A stretch of 64,000 nucleotides of DNA from Chitinophagaceae bacterium (GTDB lineage: Bacteria > Bacteroidota > Bacteroidia > Chitinophagales > Chitinophagaceae): contig CP065012.1 of NCBI GenBank assembly GCA_016699815.1, positions 1 to 64,000 of the forward strand, read 5' to 3'. The first letter of the stretch is position 1, and every line of letters starts with the position of its first letter. This document shows positions 10,079 through 18,903 of this stretch, in pieces. Position numbers and translations under genes: made by a program. The notes beneath the pieces were generated by a model. That model was given only the letters and a program-made list of their open reading frames with translations, made no database searches and was not told the DNA's origin.

Positions 10079-11146
10079 TTGAATTTTATAAAGGGATTTA
10101 ATGGTTTAAGGGCTTTTTCAGTTTTGTTTGTACTCTTTACGCATTTGGGCGTATATGCATCACTGCATGAGCGGGGTTTTTACAATACTTCTTTGGATGT
10201 TTTGTTTTCGGGCAACACCGGAGTGCAGGTTTTTTTTACTTTAAGTGGTTTTCTTATTTCACTCATATTATTAAGAGAATACAAAGATAAAAACAGCATT
10301 AACCTTAAAAACTTTTACATTCGCAGGTTTTTAAGGCTGCTGCCGCCATTATGTATTTTGCTACTTTTGGTGGCAGGTTTCATGTGGGTTAAACTCATAC
10401 CACGTTCATCGGTAGGCTTTATTATGGCGGCAACGTATACTTATAATTTTATTCCTATAAAACTATATACCGGCGAACTTGGCCATACCTGGTCGCTGGC
10501 TGTAGAAGAGCAGTTTTATTTTCTTTGGCCAATGGTGCTACTGGTTTTTACCAGTACCAAAAAAAGGATCTATTTTATTGCAGCTGCAATATTTTTGTGT
10601 ATTACTGCTGCTTGTGCATGGAGAAATATTTTTGTAGTGCAATCTGGTGTTAGGTATGAGTTGGGCAATTTATATATGGTAGACCGCTGGCTTTTACCTG
10701 CCTTTGCACCCATAATGGTAGGCGCTTTGGCCGCTATTGCCGCTATTGAATTTGGCACTTACTGGAAAAAGAAATTGGAAAAACAAAATTGGCCATTGCT
10801 GATTTTTTTATTTTTTTATACGCTGCCGCTACTTTTACCCACAGTTATTATGCCGCTGCAAACCCTCTTACAGTCATTAGGTATTGCCCTTTTATTGCTT
10901 TGGATTTTCTTTAACCAGCAGTCGGCGCTATGTAGTTTTTTAGAAATAAAGGGGCTGAATTATTTAGGCAAAATTTCTTATGGCATTTATATTTACCAGG
11001 GATTTTTTTTGAGAACAGGCCCCGAAGATTCTGAAATAATAGCTCAACTTTTTCCTTACAATATTTTGCTCACTTTTTTGGCAGCAATTGTTTCTTATGA
11101 ATTCATTGAAAAACCTGTGTTAAAACTCAAATCAAAATTTTCATAA
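10079..11146 (+). CDS. Acyltransferase family 3 (OafA-like) membrane protein
   Basis: 355 residues with about ten hydrophobic segments. The N-terminal GLRAFSVLFVLFTHLG carries the family R-and-H signature; further family marks are VQVFFTLSGFLIS, the WSLAVEEQFYFLWP motif, and YLGKISYGIYIYQG near the end. The family moves acyl groups, mostly acetyl, onto exported or lipid-linked sugars. The best start is TTG at 10079, behind a run of nine T; no ATG lies in frame before the first conserved block. The next gene starts on the last base of the stop (TAATG). Confidence 0.9.
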   Translation: MNFIKGFNGLRAFSVLFVLFTHLGVYASLHERGFYNTSLDVLFSGNTGVQVFFTLSGFLISLILLREYKDKNSINLKNFYIRRFLRLLPPLCILLLLVAGFMWVKLIPRSSVGFIMAATYTYNFIPIKLYTGELGHTWSLAVEEQFYFLWPMVLLVFTSTKKRIYFIAAAIFLCITAACAWRNIFVVQSGVRYELGNLYMVDRWLLPAFAPIMVGALAAIAAIEFGTYWKKKLEKQNWPLLIFLFFYTLPLLLPTVIMPLQTLLQSLGIALLLLWIFFNQQSALCSFLEIKGLNYLGKISYGIYIYQGFFLRTGPEDSEIIAQLFPYNILLTFLAAIVSYEFIEKPVLKLKSKFS

Positions 11147-12297
11147 TGTACCGCCAATGCACCCTTTCGGTTATGGATAACATCGCCGACCCGGATATTA
11201 GTTTTGACGAAAAAGGCATTTGCAATTACTATTACGAATACCAACAGGCTGCTGAAAAATACCTTTTTAAAAATGAAGCCGAAGGCTGGACTAAGTTGGA
11301 GCAAATTGCCAGCACCATTATAGAAGAAGGTAAGGGAAAACCTTACGACTGCATCATGGGCCTTAGTGGCGGTGTAGACAGCACTTATGTAGCTTTGCTT
11401 GCAAAAAAACTTGGTCTGCGTCCGCTTGCTGTGCATTTCGATAACGGCTGGAACAGTGAGTTAGCTGTAAAAAATATTGAGAATATTGTTCAAAAACTTG
11501 GCATTGATTTGCATACCAATGTAATCAACTGGCAGGAATTTAAAGACCTGCAACTGGCTTATTTAAAAGCATCGGTAGTAGATATTGAAGCCATAACCGA
11601 CCATGCAATTTTTGCAAGTCTTTATCGCATTGCCGGCGAAAAGAATATTCGTCATATTCTTAGCGGTACAAATGTACAAACAGAAAACACTTTACCCAAT
11701 AGTTGGATTTTTCCCAAAGCAGACCATATAAACATTAAGGCCATTCATAAAAAATTTGGAACCATTCCTTTAAATACATTTCCTTTTATGAATGCCAAAG
11801 TAAAGCGTTATTATTTTGGAGTAAAAAAACTCAGCAGTACTTCGGTTATTAATTATGTGCATTACAATAAGCAAAAGGTAAAGCGATTAATACAAGATGA
11901 GTTTGGCTGGCGAGATTATGGTGGCAAGCATTACGAAAGCATCTGGACACGCTTTTACCAGGGTTATATTTTACCCGAAAAATTTAAAATAGATAAACGT
12001 AAAGCCCATCTGAGCGATCTTATTTTTTCCGGCCAAATTACGAAGCATGAGGCGCTGGCAGAAATGCAGCAGCCTATTTATAATGAAACACAGTTAAAAG
12101 AGGATTATGATTTTGTGTTAAAAAAACTTGGGCTTTCGGCCGAAGAATTTCAAAAAATTATGGCAAACCCACCGGTAAGCCATTATGCTTTCGATTATGA
12201 AAAACCTTTGGATATACGCTACCCAGTATTAAAACCTATCAAAAAGATTTACCGTGCCATAAAACCGGTTAAAAAGAGAGGAGAAACTAAACTATAA
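11146..12297 (+). CDS. N-acetyl sugar amidotransferase (WbpG/PseA-like)
   Basis: 383 residues. The ATP PP-loop SGGVDS is at 74-79, so this is an adenylating amidotransferase. With a glutaminase (HisH-like, next gene) and an ammonia-channel partner (HisF-like) it converts a sugar acetamido group to acetamidino. Family members I recall have CxxC and CNxC metal sites at the N-terminus; here only Cys5 and Cys26 remain, and the second cysteines are Ser8 and Tyr29. The genes lie in the order wbpG-like, hisH-like, hisF-like. A second, broken copy starts the window. Confidence 0.88.
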   Translation: MYRQCTLSVMDNIADPDISFDEKGICNYYYEYQQAAEKYLFKNEAEGWTKLEQIASTIIEEGKGKPYDCIMGLSGGVDSTYVALLAKKLGLRPLAVHFDNGWNSELAVKNIENIVQKLGIDLHTNVINWQEFKDLQLAYLKASVVDIEAITDHAIFASLYRIAGEKNIRHILSGTNVQTENTLPNSWIFPKADHINIKAIHKKFGTIPLNTFPFMNAKVKRYYFGVKKLSSTSVINYVHYNKQKVKRLIQDEFGWRDYGGKHYESIWTRFYQGYILPEKFKIDKRKAHLSDLIFSGQITKHEALAEMQQPIYNETQLKEDYDFVLKKLGLSAEEFQKIMANPPVSHYAFDYEKPLDIRYPVLKPIKKIYRAIKPVKKRGETKL

Positions 12298-12381
12298 ACA
12301 GGTAACCTCTTAAACAATTGATACGACATAAACAATTTAAAACATTAAACACCAGAAACGCCTTAACTCATCAACTAAAAA

Positions 12382-12993
12382 ATGATTGCCATTATTAATT
12401 ACGGCCTGGGCAACCTTAGTTCCATCCTCAACATGCATAAAAGGCTGGGTATAGATGCCGTTATTACCGCCGATTTTGAGGTTTTGGAAAAAGCATCAAA
12501 GCTCATTCTTCCGGGAGTTGGCCATTTTAAAAAAGGAATGGATAATTTAAAAGCCTCGGGGCTGCAGCAGTTTTTAGATAAACAGGTATTGGAAAACAAA
12601 AAACCAATTTTAGGCATTTGCCTTGGCGCACAATTAATGACAAAGCACAGCGAAGAAGCTAACATAAGCGGACTTGGCTGGGTAGATGCTCATACCATAC
12701 GTTTTCAACAGCAAAAGCTGGGCAACTTGCGTGTGCCGCACATGGGCTGGGGTGATATCACTATTACCGCTGCAAATCCTTTACTAAAAAACCTGCCCGA
12801 AGACCCCAGTTTTTATCATGTACACAGCTACCATTTTAATTTTACCGAGCCGACAGAAGTAATTGCCACTACAAGGTATGGTTACGAATTTGCCAGCGCT
12901 TTTCAAAAAAACAATATTTACGGCACTCAGTTTCACCCCGAAAAAAGCCATCAGTACGGAATGAAGGTTTTAGAAAACTTCTCAAAATTATAA
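12382..12993 (+). CDS. hisH: HisH-like glutamine amidotransferase subunit
   Basis: 203 residues, class I glutaminase. The nucleophile Cys80 sits in GICLGAQ, and His185 and Glu187 complete the triad in TQFHPEKS. It releases ammonia from glutamine for a partner. No other histidine genes are nearby, and the gene sits between a WbpG-like gene and a HisF-like gene, so it most likely feeds sugar amidation instead of histidine synthesis. Its stop overlaps the next start by one base (TAATG). Confidence 0.9.
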   Translation: MIAIINYGLGNLSSILNMHKRLGIDAVITADFEVLEKASKLILPGVGHFKKGMDNLKASGLQQFLDKQVLENKKPILGICLGAQLMTKHSEEANISGLGWVDAHTIRFQQQKLGNLRVPHMGWGDITITAANPLLKNLPEDPSFYHVHSYHFNFTEPTEVIATTRYGYEFASAFQKNNIYGTQFHPEKSHQYGMKVLENFSKL

Positions 12994-13742
12994 TGGCAAG
13001 AGTGCGCATCATACCGGTTTTATTAATGTCTAAAGGCGGCTTGTACAAAACTATTCGCTTTCAAAATGCAAAGTATGTTGGCGACCCTATTAACAGTGTA
13101 AAAATATTTAACGAAAAGCAAGCCGATGAAATTATACTGCTGGATTTTTTGGCAAGTAAAGAAAAGAGGGGAATTGATTTTAGCAAAATTGAAGAAATTG
13201 CCGGTGAAGCTTTTATGCCCATGGCTTATGGTGGTGCAATAAAAAATTTTGAAGATGCAAAAAGAGTTTTTGATTGCGGTTTTGAAAAAGTGGTGCTCAA
13301 CAGCATATTGTTTTCCGATATTGCATTAATTCAAAAAATTGCTTCGGTTTACGGTTCGCAATCGGTTGTTGGTTCCATAGATACAAAAAAAAATATATTG
13401 GGTAAGTATCGGGCTTACGCACTTTCTGCAAATTTAAATACAGGTAAAGAACCTGTGGAATGGGCTGCCTTACTGGAAAAAAGCGGGGTAGGAGAAATAA
13501 TGATTAATGCAATAGACAGGGATGGAACCTGGCTGGGTTACGATGAAGAGCTGATTTCAAAAGTTGCATCAGCGGTAAGCATTCCCGTTGTAGCTTGCGG
13601 TGGCGCCGGTAGTTTCAACGATTTTGAAAAAGCGGTACATGCAGGCGCTTCTGCCGTAGCGGCTGGCAGTTTTTTTGTTTTTCAAAAAAAAGGTATGGGC
13701 GTACTAATAAGTTTCCCGAAAAAAAAATTAAAAATTTTCTAA
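12993..13742 (+). CDS. hisF: HisF-like protein, probable ammonia channel for sugar amidation
   Basis: 249 residues, a full TIM barrel of the HisF family. Asp130 is kept (VVGSID), but the catalytic Asp11 of true HisF is Leu11 here (IPVLLMSK in place of the usual IxCLDVKDG). Loss of that residue fits a subunit that guides ammonia from HisH to WbpG and no longer cyclises the histidine precursor. The tail KKGMGVLISFPKKKLKIF is a normal family ending. It is the last gene before the repeat array. Confidence 0.88.
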   Translation: MARVRIIPVLLMSKGGLYKTIRFQNAKYVGDPINSVKIFNEKQADEIILLDFLASKEKRGIDFSKIEEIAGEAFMPMAYGGAIKNFEDAKRVFDCGFEKVVLNSILFSDIALIQKIASVYGSQSVVGSIDTKKNILGKYRAYALSANLNTGKEPVEWAALLEKSGVGEIMINAIDRDGTWLGYDEELISKVASAVSIPVVACGGAGSFNDFEKAVHAGASAVAAGSFFVFQKKGMGVLISFPKKKLKIF

Positions 13743-14081
13743 GTTTTCCCTGCTAATCCTTGGTGTTCTCATGTTCTTTGCGTTTTAAAACTTTTAGCGC
13801 AGAGAAAGAAGAGCGCAGAGTTTACGCAGAGAAGGGTTTTCACTCTGCGTTTCCTTTGCGTTCTTATGTTCTTAGCGTTTTAAATCTCTCAACGCAGAGA
13901 AAGAAGAGCGCAGAGATGGTTTTTCACTCTGCGTTTCCTTTGCGTTCTTATGTTCTTAGCGTTTTAAATCTCTCAACGCAGAGAAAGAAGAGCGCAGAGA
14001 TGGTTTTTCACTCTGCGAATCCTTGGCGTTCTCATGTTCTTTGCGTTTTAAAACTCTCACTTTTGAAATTGAACAAAAAAA

Positions 14082-14468
14082 ATGGAAAGGAGTAGGTTAA
14101 ATGAAATTGGGAAAGTTGTTCTTGATGCTGCAATTACAGTGCACCGGGAACTTGGACCAGGTTTGTTGGAATCAGCTTATCAGTTTGCTTTAAAAAGAGA
14201 ATTGGAATTAAGAGGTTTGTACGTAAGACCAAAAGTACCGGTGGAGTTAATTTATAAAGAAGTTTCGCTTGGAAAGGCATACGAAATTGATTTACTAGTA
14301 GAAGAGGAGATTGTTATTGAAAACAAATCAGTTGAAGCTTTATTGCCAATTCATACATTCCAGGTTATTACCTATCTGAAATTGTATAAAAAGAAACTTG
14401 GTTATCTTATTAATTTTAATGTACCCTTGTTGAAAGATGGTTTCAAAAGAATAGTCAATGATTTTTAA
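14082..14468 (+). CDS. GxxExxY protein, copy 1 (PD-(D/E)XK nuclease-like)
   Basis: 128 residues. The naming motif appears as GLLESAY near residues 27-33. A PD-(D/E)XK-like core is visible as EIDLL followed by VIENKS (D, then ExK). The family is small, scattered and of unproven function; the fold suggests nucleic-acid cleavage or binding. The gene stands alone inside the repeat array and differs in context from the glycan genes around it. The protein is identical to that of the second copy. Confidence 0.9.
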   Translation: MERSRLNEIGKVVLDAAITVHRELGPGLLESAYQFALKRELELRGLYVRPKVPVELIYKEVSLGKAYEIDLLVEEEIVIENKSVEALLPIHTFQVITYLKLYKKKLGYLINFNVPLLKDGFKRIVNDF

Positions 14469-14623
14469 AGAGTTCTATAAAGATTCTTAGCGTTTTAAAT
14501 CTCTCAGCGCAGAGAAAGAAGAGCGCAGAGTTTACGCAGAGAAAGGTTTTCACTCTGCGAATCCTTGGCGTTCTCATGTTCTTTGCGTTTTAAAACTCTC
14601 ACTTTTGAAATTGAACAAAAAAA

Positions 14624-15010
14624 ATGGAAAGGAGTAGGTTAAATGAAATTGGGAAAGTTGTTCTTGATGCTGCAATTACAGTGCACCGGGAACTTGGACC
14701 AGGTTTGTTGGAATCAGCTTATCAGTTTGCTTTAAAAAGAGAATTGGAATTAAGAGGTTTGTACGTAAGACCAAAAGTACCGGTGGAGTTAATTTATAAA
14801 GAAGTTTCGCTTGGAAAGGCATACGAAATTGATTTACTAGTAGAAGAGGAGATTGTTATTGAAAACAAATCAGTTGAAGCTTTATTGCCAATTCATACAT
14901 TCCAGGTTATTACCTATCTGAAATTGTATAAAAAGAAACTTGGTTATCTTATTAATTTTAATGTACCCTTGTTGAAAGATGGTTTCAAAAGAATAGTCAA
15001 TGATTTTTAA
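14624..15010 (+). CDS. GxxExxY protein, copy 2 (identical)
   Basis: 128 residues, identical to the protein encoded at 14082-14468, with the same GLLESAY and ENKS motifs. It lies in the second unit of the 542-bp tandem duplication. The two genes share all flanking sequence, including the weak upstream region AACAAAAAAAATG, so both should be expressed alike. Confidence 0.9.
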   Translation: MERSRLNEIGKVVLDAAITVHRELGPGLLESAYQFALKRELELRGLYVRPKVPVELIYKEVSLGKAYEIDLLVEEEIVIENKSVEALLPIHTFQVITYLKLYKKKLGYLINFNVPLLKDGFKRIVNDF

Positions 15011-15467
15011 AGAGTTCTATAAAGATTCTTAGCGTTTTAAATCTCTCAGCGCAGAGAAAGAAGAGCGCAGAGTTTACGCAGAGATGGTTTTTCCCTCTGC
15101 GTTTCCTTTGCGTACTCATGTTCTTTGCGTTTTAAAACTTTTAGCGCAGAGAAAAAAGAGTGCAGAGATGGTTTTTCACTCTGCGAATCCTTAGCGTACT
15201 CATGTTCTTAAGGTTTGAAAATTCTCAACGCAGAGAACGAAGAGCGCAGAGATTACGCAGAGAAGGGTTTTCCTCTGCGATTCCTTGGCGTTCTCATGTT
15301 CTTTGCGTTTTAAAACTTTTAGCGCAGAGAAAGAAGAGCGCAGAGTTTACGCAGAGATGGCATTTCCTCTACTGTACGTCATTTGCCACAAAGCACAAAT
15401 CAACAATTTTCGCATTGGAAAATACTATTCAGAAAAAAAGAACAAACCCTCTAAACATCAAAAAAAA

Positions 15468-16466
15468 ATGAATTTTGCAATTATAGGATGTGGCCGTATA
15501 GCACAGCGTCATGCAGAGCATATAAACAATGTGGGCAGGCTGATAGCGGCTTGTGATATAGTGCCCGAAAAAGCCAATGAACTTGCCCAAAAATATAGCA
15601 CAACAGCTTATTCATCTGCTGATGAAATGCTTGCCGCAAATAAAGATATTGATGTGGTGGCCATTTGTTCACCCAACGGCCTCCATGCACCACACAGTAT
15701 TATGGCCTTAAAAGCCGGCCATCATGTGCTTTGCGAAAAACCTATGGCCTTAAATGTGCAGGATTGCAATAACATGATTATTGCCGCCGAACAGGCCAAC
15801 AGGCGTTTATTTATTGTAAAACAAAACCGGTTTAACCCGCCGGTAGCAGCCGTAAAACAATTAATAGATGAGGGTAGGCTGGGCAAAATTTATAGTGCAC
15901 AACTTAATTGCTTTTGGAATCGCAATAATGAGTACTACCAAAACTCCTGGAAAGGCACTAAGGAACTGGATGGTGGCACCCTCTTTACCCAGTTTAGCCA
16001 TTTTGTAGATTTACTCTTTTGGATGATTGGAGATGTAAAAGAAGTAAGCGCTTTTGTGGCCAACTATCATCATAACGGCATTATAGAGTTTGAAGATACC
16101 GGCGTAGTAAATTTAAAATTTTATAACGGCGCTATGGGCAGCATTAATTACACTGTAAACAGTTACGATAAAAATATGGAAGGCTCTCTAACCATTTTTG
16201 GCGAAAAAGGTACGGTAAAAATTGGCGGCCAGTATTTAAACGAACTGGAGTTTCAAAGTATTGAAAACTACGAAATTAAAAACCTAACGGCCGGCAACCC
16301 ACCCAATAACTACGGCAAATATTTTGGCAGCATGAGCAACCACGATAAAGTGTATAAAAACGTAGTGGAAGTCCTTACCGGCAACGGAACCATTGCTACC
16401 AATGGCTTTGAAGGCCTTAAAACCGTGGAAATAATTGATAAAATTTATACCGCAGCAGGCAAATAA
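15468..16466 (+). CDS. Gfo/Idh/MocA oxidoreductase (WbpB/GnnA-like)
   Basis: 332 residues from the ATG at 15468; the open frame upstream is repeat sequence. It has a Rossmann motif GCGRIAQRH at 7-15 and the family EKP motif at 90-92. Family members in amino-sugar pathways oxidise C3 of a UDP-sugar (WbpB on UDP-GlcNAcA, GnnA on UDP-GlcNAc), giving a keto sugar for a PLP aminotransferase. An LpxA-like acyltransferase and a DegT-type aminotransferase follow at 18023 and 18904, which supports that route. The aminotransferase and oxidoreductase are separated by a dead gene. Confidence 0.87.
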   Translation: MNFAIIGCGRIAQRHAEHINNVGRLIAACDIVPEKANELAQKYSTTAYSSADEMLAANKDIDVVAICSPNGLHAPHSIMALKAGHHVLCEKPMALNVQDCNNMIIAAEQANRRLFIVKQNRFNPPVAAVKQLIDEGRLGKIYSAQLNCFWNRNNEYYQNSWKGTKELDGGTLFTQFSHFVDLLFWMIGDVKEVSAFVANYHHNGIIEFEDTGVVNLKFYNGAMGSINYTVNSYDKNMEGSLTIFGEKGTVKIGGQYLNELEFQSIENYEIKNLTAGNPPNNYGKYFGSMSNHDKVYKNVVEVLTGNGTIATNGFEGLKTVEIIDKIYTAAGK

Positions 16467-16785
16467 GCAGTGCTGTTGAAAAGATATATATAAATTATTT
16501 TTTTTTACTTAAGATTTGTTTAATTTAATAAAATGATTTTATCTTTTTAGATAAATTAATGAATCCTGCATTTTTTTAATCTAAGTACTTCATGTAGAGT
16601 AGGACAAATTGAACTTCGAAAAGAAAATTATTCAAATGCTATGTATTTAATTAGCCTTATTGTTAATAATAAGGAAATAATTTCAAAAAAGGGTTTAATA
16701 ACTGAATAATAATTCACAAAAATATAAGGAGTTGAATATTTTGTTAAAATTTTATCCGCTAACCCATTTTTAGTAAAAAACTTTT
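16467..16785. other. AT-rich intergenic stretch, no gene seen
   Basis: 319 bases, clearly richer in A and T than the flanking genes, with no convincing open frame, hairpin terminator or TAnnTTTG box. It precedes the decayed acyltransferase and probably belongs to the same degenerating or foreign segment. Confidence 0.5.
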
Positions 16786-17803
16786 TTGAAAAGAGAGTGG
16801 TACCCTTTAATGGACGGGCTAAGGTTTGTAGCCGTGTTTCTTGTGCTCATAGAGCACTTTGCTCAAATAATTGGAACAAAAATACATGCCAGCTTTTTTG
16901 GTGTAGATTTATTTTTTGTAATTAGTGGTTTTTTAATTACTGAAAGTCTGTTTGTTGCACAGCAGGGAAGCCTGAAACAAAAGCTAATTGTATTTTATAA
17001 GAAAAGGTTTTTATGAATATTTCCCATTTACTACCTGCTGCTTATCCTTGCACTGTTCTATTATCCGCCTTTTAAAGAAATTGCTGCCTGGGCCTTTACC
17101 TATACCATTAATTATTACCAATATGCAACCGTGCAAACAGTACCTGCTGCATTTAGCCATCTTTGGAGCCTTAGTGTTGAAGAGCAATTTTATATTTTTT
17201 GGCCTATTTTCATCTTACTAATTCCCAGGAAATTTACGGGCTACTTTATAGTACTGGTATTTCTTATTTCTTTATGCTGATTTTTGTATCGTTATGATTT
17301 TCTCGGCCTTCCCGGCAGAATGTATTCTCTGGCAATGGGAGGTTTTATTGCCTACGTCAAGTACATAAATAGCAAAAGGTTTGAGGAGTGGGTTAAACTT
17401 AAATTACTCTTTGCATTTTTTGTGTCAGGCATATTTATATATAAATATATTAGTAATTCAGTAGCTCTTTCTCTGTTATCATTTATTTTAGTATATGCAT
17501 GTGTAATAAATAAATTTCCGGCAATTGTGAGAAAATTTCTTCAAAATAAAACCATATCCTACCTCGGCAAAAATTTCTTATGGCATTTATTTATATCATT
17601 TGCCTTTATCTGTCTTGTTCACGTATTATATCTTCGATCTAATTTGGCTTAATATAGATTTTTTAAAGCTTGGGTTTCAGGATTTGAAGTACAATAGTTG
17701 GATAATTAAATTACCCTTATACTCTGTTTTAACTTTTATTGTTGCGCATTTTTCTTACAAGTATTTAGAAATACCGTTTTTGAAGCTAAAGAAAAATTTG
17801 TAA
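16786..17803 (+). pseudogene. OafA-like acyltransferase 3, inactivated
   Basis: Family marks are clear: MDGLRFVAVFLVLIEHF, FGVDLFFVISGFLI, HLWSLSVEEQFYIFWP, and KISYGIYLYHLPLSVLF after repair. The gene carries two in-frame TGA codons, at 17014-17016 and 17278-17280. It also has one frameshift near 17569-17573, where GCAAAAATT should have four A. Three separate lesions make a true pseudogene likely. The sequence is more AT-rich than the intact homologs at 10079 and 32009. The apparent start is TTG at 16786. It sits between two genes of the diamino-sugar route. Confidence 0.85.
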
Positions 17804-18022
17804 CCCTTTTTTATGTGTCAAAGATATTAGTGCAGCACCAACCAAAGGATTTAGACTTTGCTAATACTTTTCGTAAATATTTTTTAACTTCAAAACAGGC
17901 TAAGAAAAAACGCAAATAGAGCAAAGAGTTTGTTTCCTTACCACGTTTAGCCTTCATACAAAACAAAGGCGTATCCACTGGAAGCGCCTAAACCCTAAAC
18001 CATCTAAACCAGCTAAACTCTC

Positions 18023-18757
18023 ATGAACGAAGCCATCATTAAAACAAAAAATATTGGCACAGGTAATACTTTTGAACCGGGTGTAATAATTGGCGAAGAA
18101 GTGCATATTGGAGATAATAATGTATTTAGGAGTGGTACGGTTATAGACCGTAAAGTATGCATTGGCAATAATAACTTGTTTTCAAACTATGTAATTATCG
18201 GCTGCCAGGGCGAAATGGGATTAAAAGGCGATATTATACCTGCCGGAGGCTGCATAGAAATTGGCAATGATAATATTATCAGGGAGTTTGTAGTAATTAG
18301 CTTTCCGGCAAAAACTTTAAAGACAAAAGTGGGCAATAATTGCTATTTTATGGCCCGCTCCCATATTCCACACGATTGCAAAATTGGGAATAAAGTAACC
18401 ATGGCGCCAAATTCTGTCTTAGGAGGTGCGGTACATATTGAAGATTTTGTTTTTGTGGGCCTGGGCGCCACCACCCATCATGGGTTATCACTCGGTGAGG
18501 GTTCTATGATAGGAATGAATGCTGCAAATGTAAAGTGTGTGCCGCCTTTTGTAACAGTAATAGGTGTTCCATCAAAAATACTTTGTGTAAATATTATAGG
18601 CGCAACCCGCAGAAATATTCCTGCAGAAATTATTAACGAAGCTGATGCAAACCTTACCAGCGTTTTAAATTTGAGCTATACCAACCCACAAAACCAAATG
18701 ATTACAAAAATTCAGGATTTTTTACAGAAATTCGAATGTGTGAATGAGTTTGCATAA
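18023..18757 (+). CDS. LpxA-like left-handed beta-helix acyltransferase
   Basis: 244 residues of hexapeptide repeats (IGxxN pattern) with the LpxA-like segment SHIPHDCKIGNKVTMAPN, which carries the catalytic-type His, and a helical C-terminus VNIIGATRRNIP resembling LpxA. Lying between a GnnA/WbpB-like oxidoreductase and a DegT aminotransferase, it may acylate the new 3-amino group of a UDP-sugar, the job WbpD does in Pseudomonas. A genuine lipid A LpxA paralog is the alternative. The start ATG follows a leader with CTAAACC-type short repeats. Confidence 0.82.
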   Translation: MNEAIIKTKNIGTGNTFEPGVIIGEEVHIGDNNVFRSGTVIDRKVCIGNNNLFSNYVIIGCQGEMGLKGDIIPAGGCIEIGNDNIIREFVVISFPAKTLKTKVGNNCYFMARSHIPHDCKIGNKVTMAPNSVLGGAVHIEDFVFVGLGATTHHGLSLGEGSMIGMNAANVKCVPPFVTVIGVPSKILCVNIIGATRRNIPAEIINEADANLTSVLNLSYTNPQNQMITKIQDFLQKFECVNEFA

Positions 18758-18903
18758 TAAAGTTTTGAGTTAGGTATTGAGCATTTATAGGCAGGAGTTT
18801 TGTTATTTACATGTTGAGCAGGTTTGCTGTATATTATGTCATTACTGCATTACCACATTATCATATAATACATTATCAATTATACATTTTAGCTTAATTA
18901 CCC

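Larger units (their letters stand above)
14005..15084. repeat. Exact tandem duplication, 542-bp period, of the GxxExxY gene
   Basis: Bases 14005-14542 match 14547-15084 with no differences seen, an offset of 542. Each copy starts at TTTTCACTCTGCG, carries a whole GxxExxY gene, and ends at GCAGAGA, both edges being CGCAGAG repeat sequence. The likely cause is unequal crossing over or replication slippage between flanking repeats. The lack of differences indicates a recent event, or an assembly artefact. Confidence 0.88.
13752..15360. repeat. Array of 84/95-bp CGCAGAG repeats
   Basis: A degenerate unit recurs with ATGTTCTTT/A marks at 13771, 13866, 13950, 14034, 14576, 15118, 15202 and 15296. 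The spacing is 84 bases, or 94-95 where an extra TTTACGCAGAG block is present. Each unit contains CTCTGCG and its complement CGCAGAG, which can pair as hairpins, for example 13909-13915 with 13927-13933. The array encloses two GxxExxY genes. Because 84 is a multiple of three, long open frames run through the units, but their translations are just the repeat. A few related units recur at 54553-54602. Confidence 0.85.

Noticed and set aside
12382..13742. Part of a histidine operon
   Set aside because: No other his genes nearby, HisF lacks Asp11, and a WbpG-like gene precedes the pair.
13760..14095. Open frame through the repeat array, + strand
   Set aside because: Its translation is the 28-residue repeat unit over and over; the 84-base period keeps the frame open. 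No domain or start context.
13752..15360. CRISPR array
   Set aside because: The 84/95-bp units adjoin each other with no unique spacers, and no cas gene is present.
15160..15467. Open frames through the last repeat units
   Set aside because: Same repeat translation; the real gene starts at the ATG 15468 where the oxidoreductase fold begins.
16786..17803. TGA recoding (readthrough) in the acyltransferase
   Set aside because: The same gene also has a frameshift, and intact genes in the window use TGA as their normal stop, so decay is simpler.
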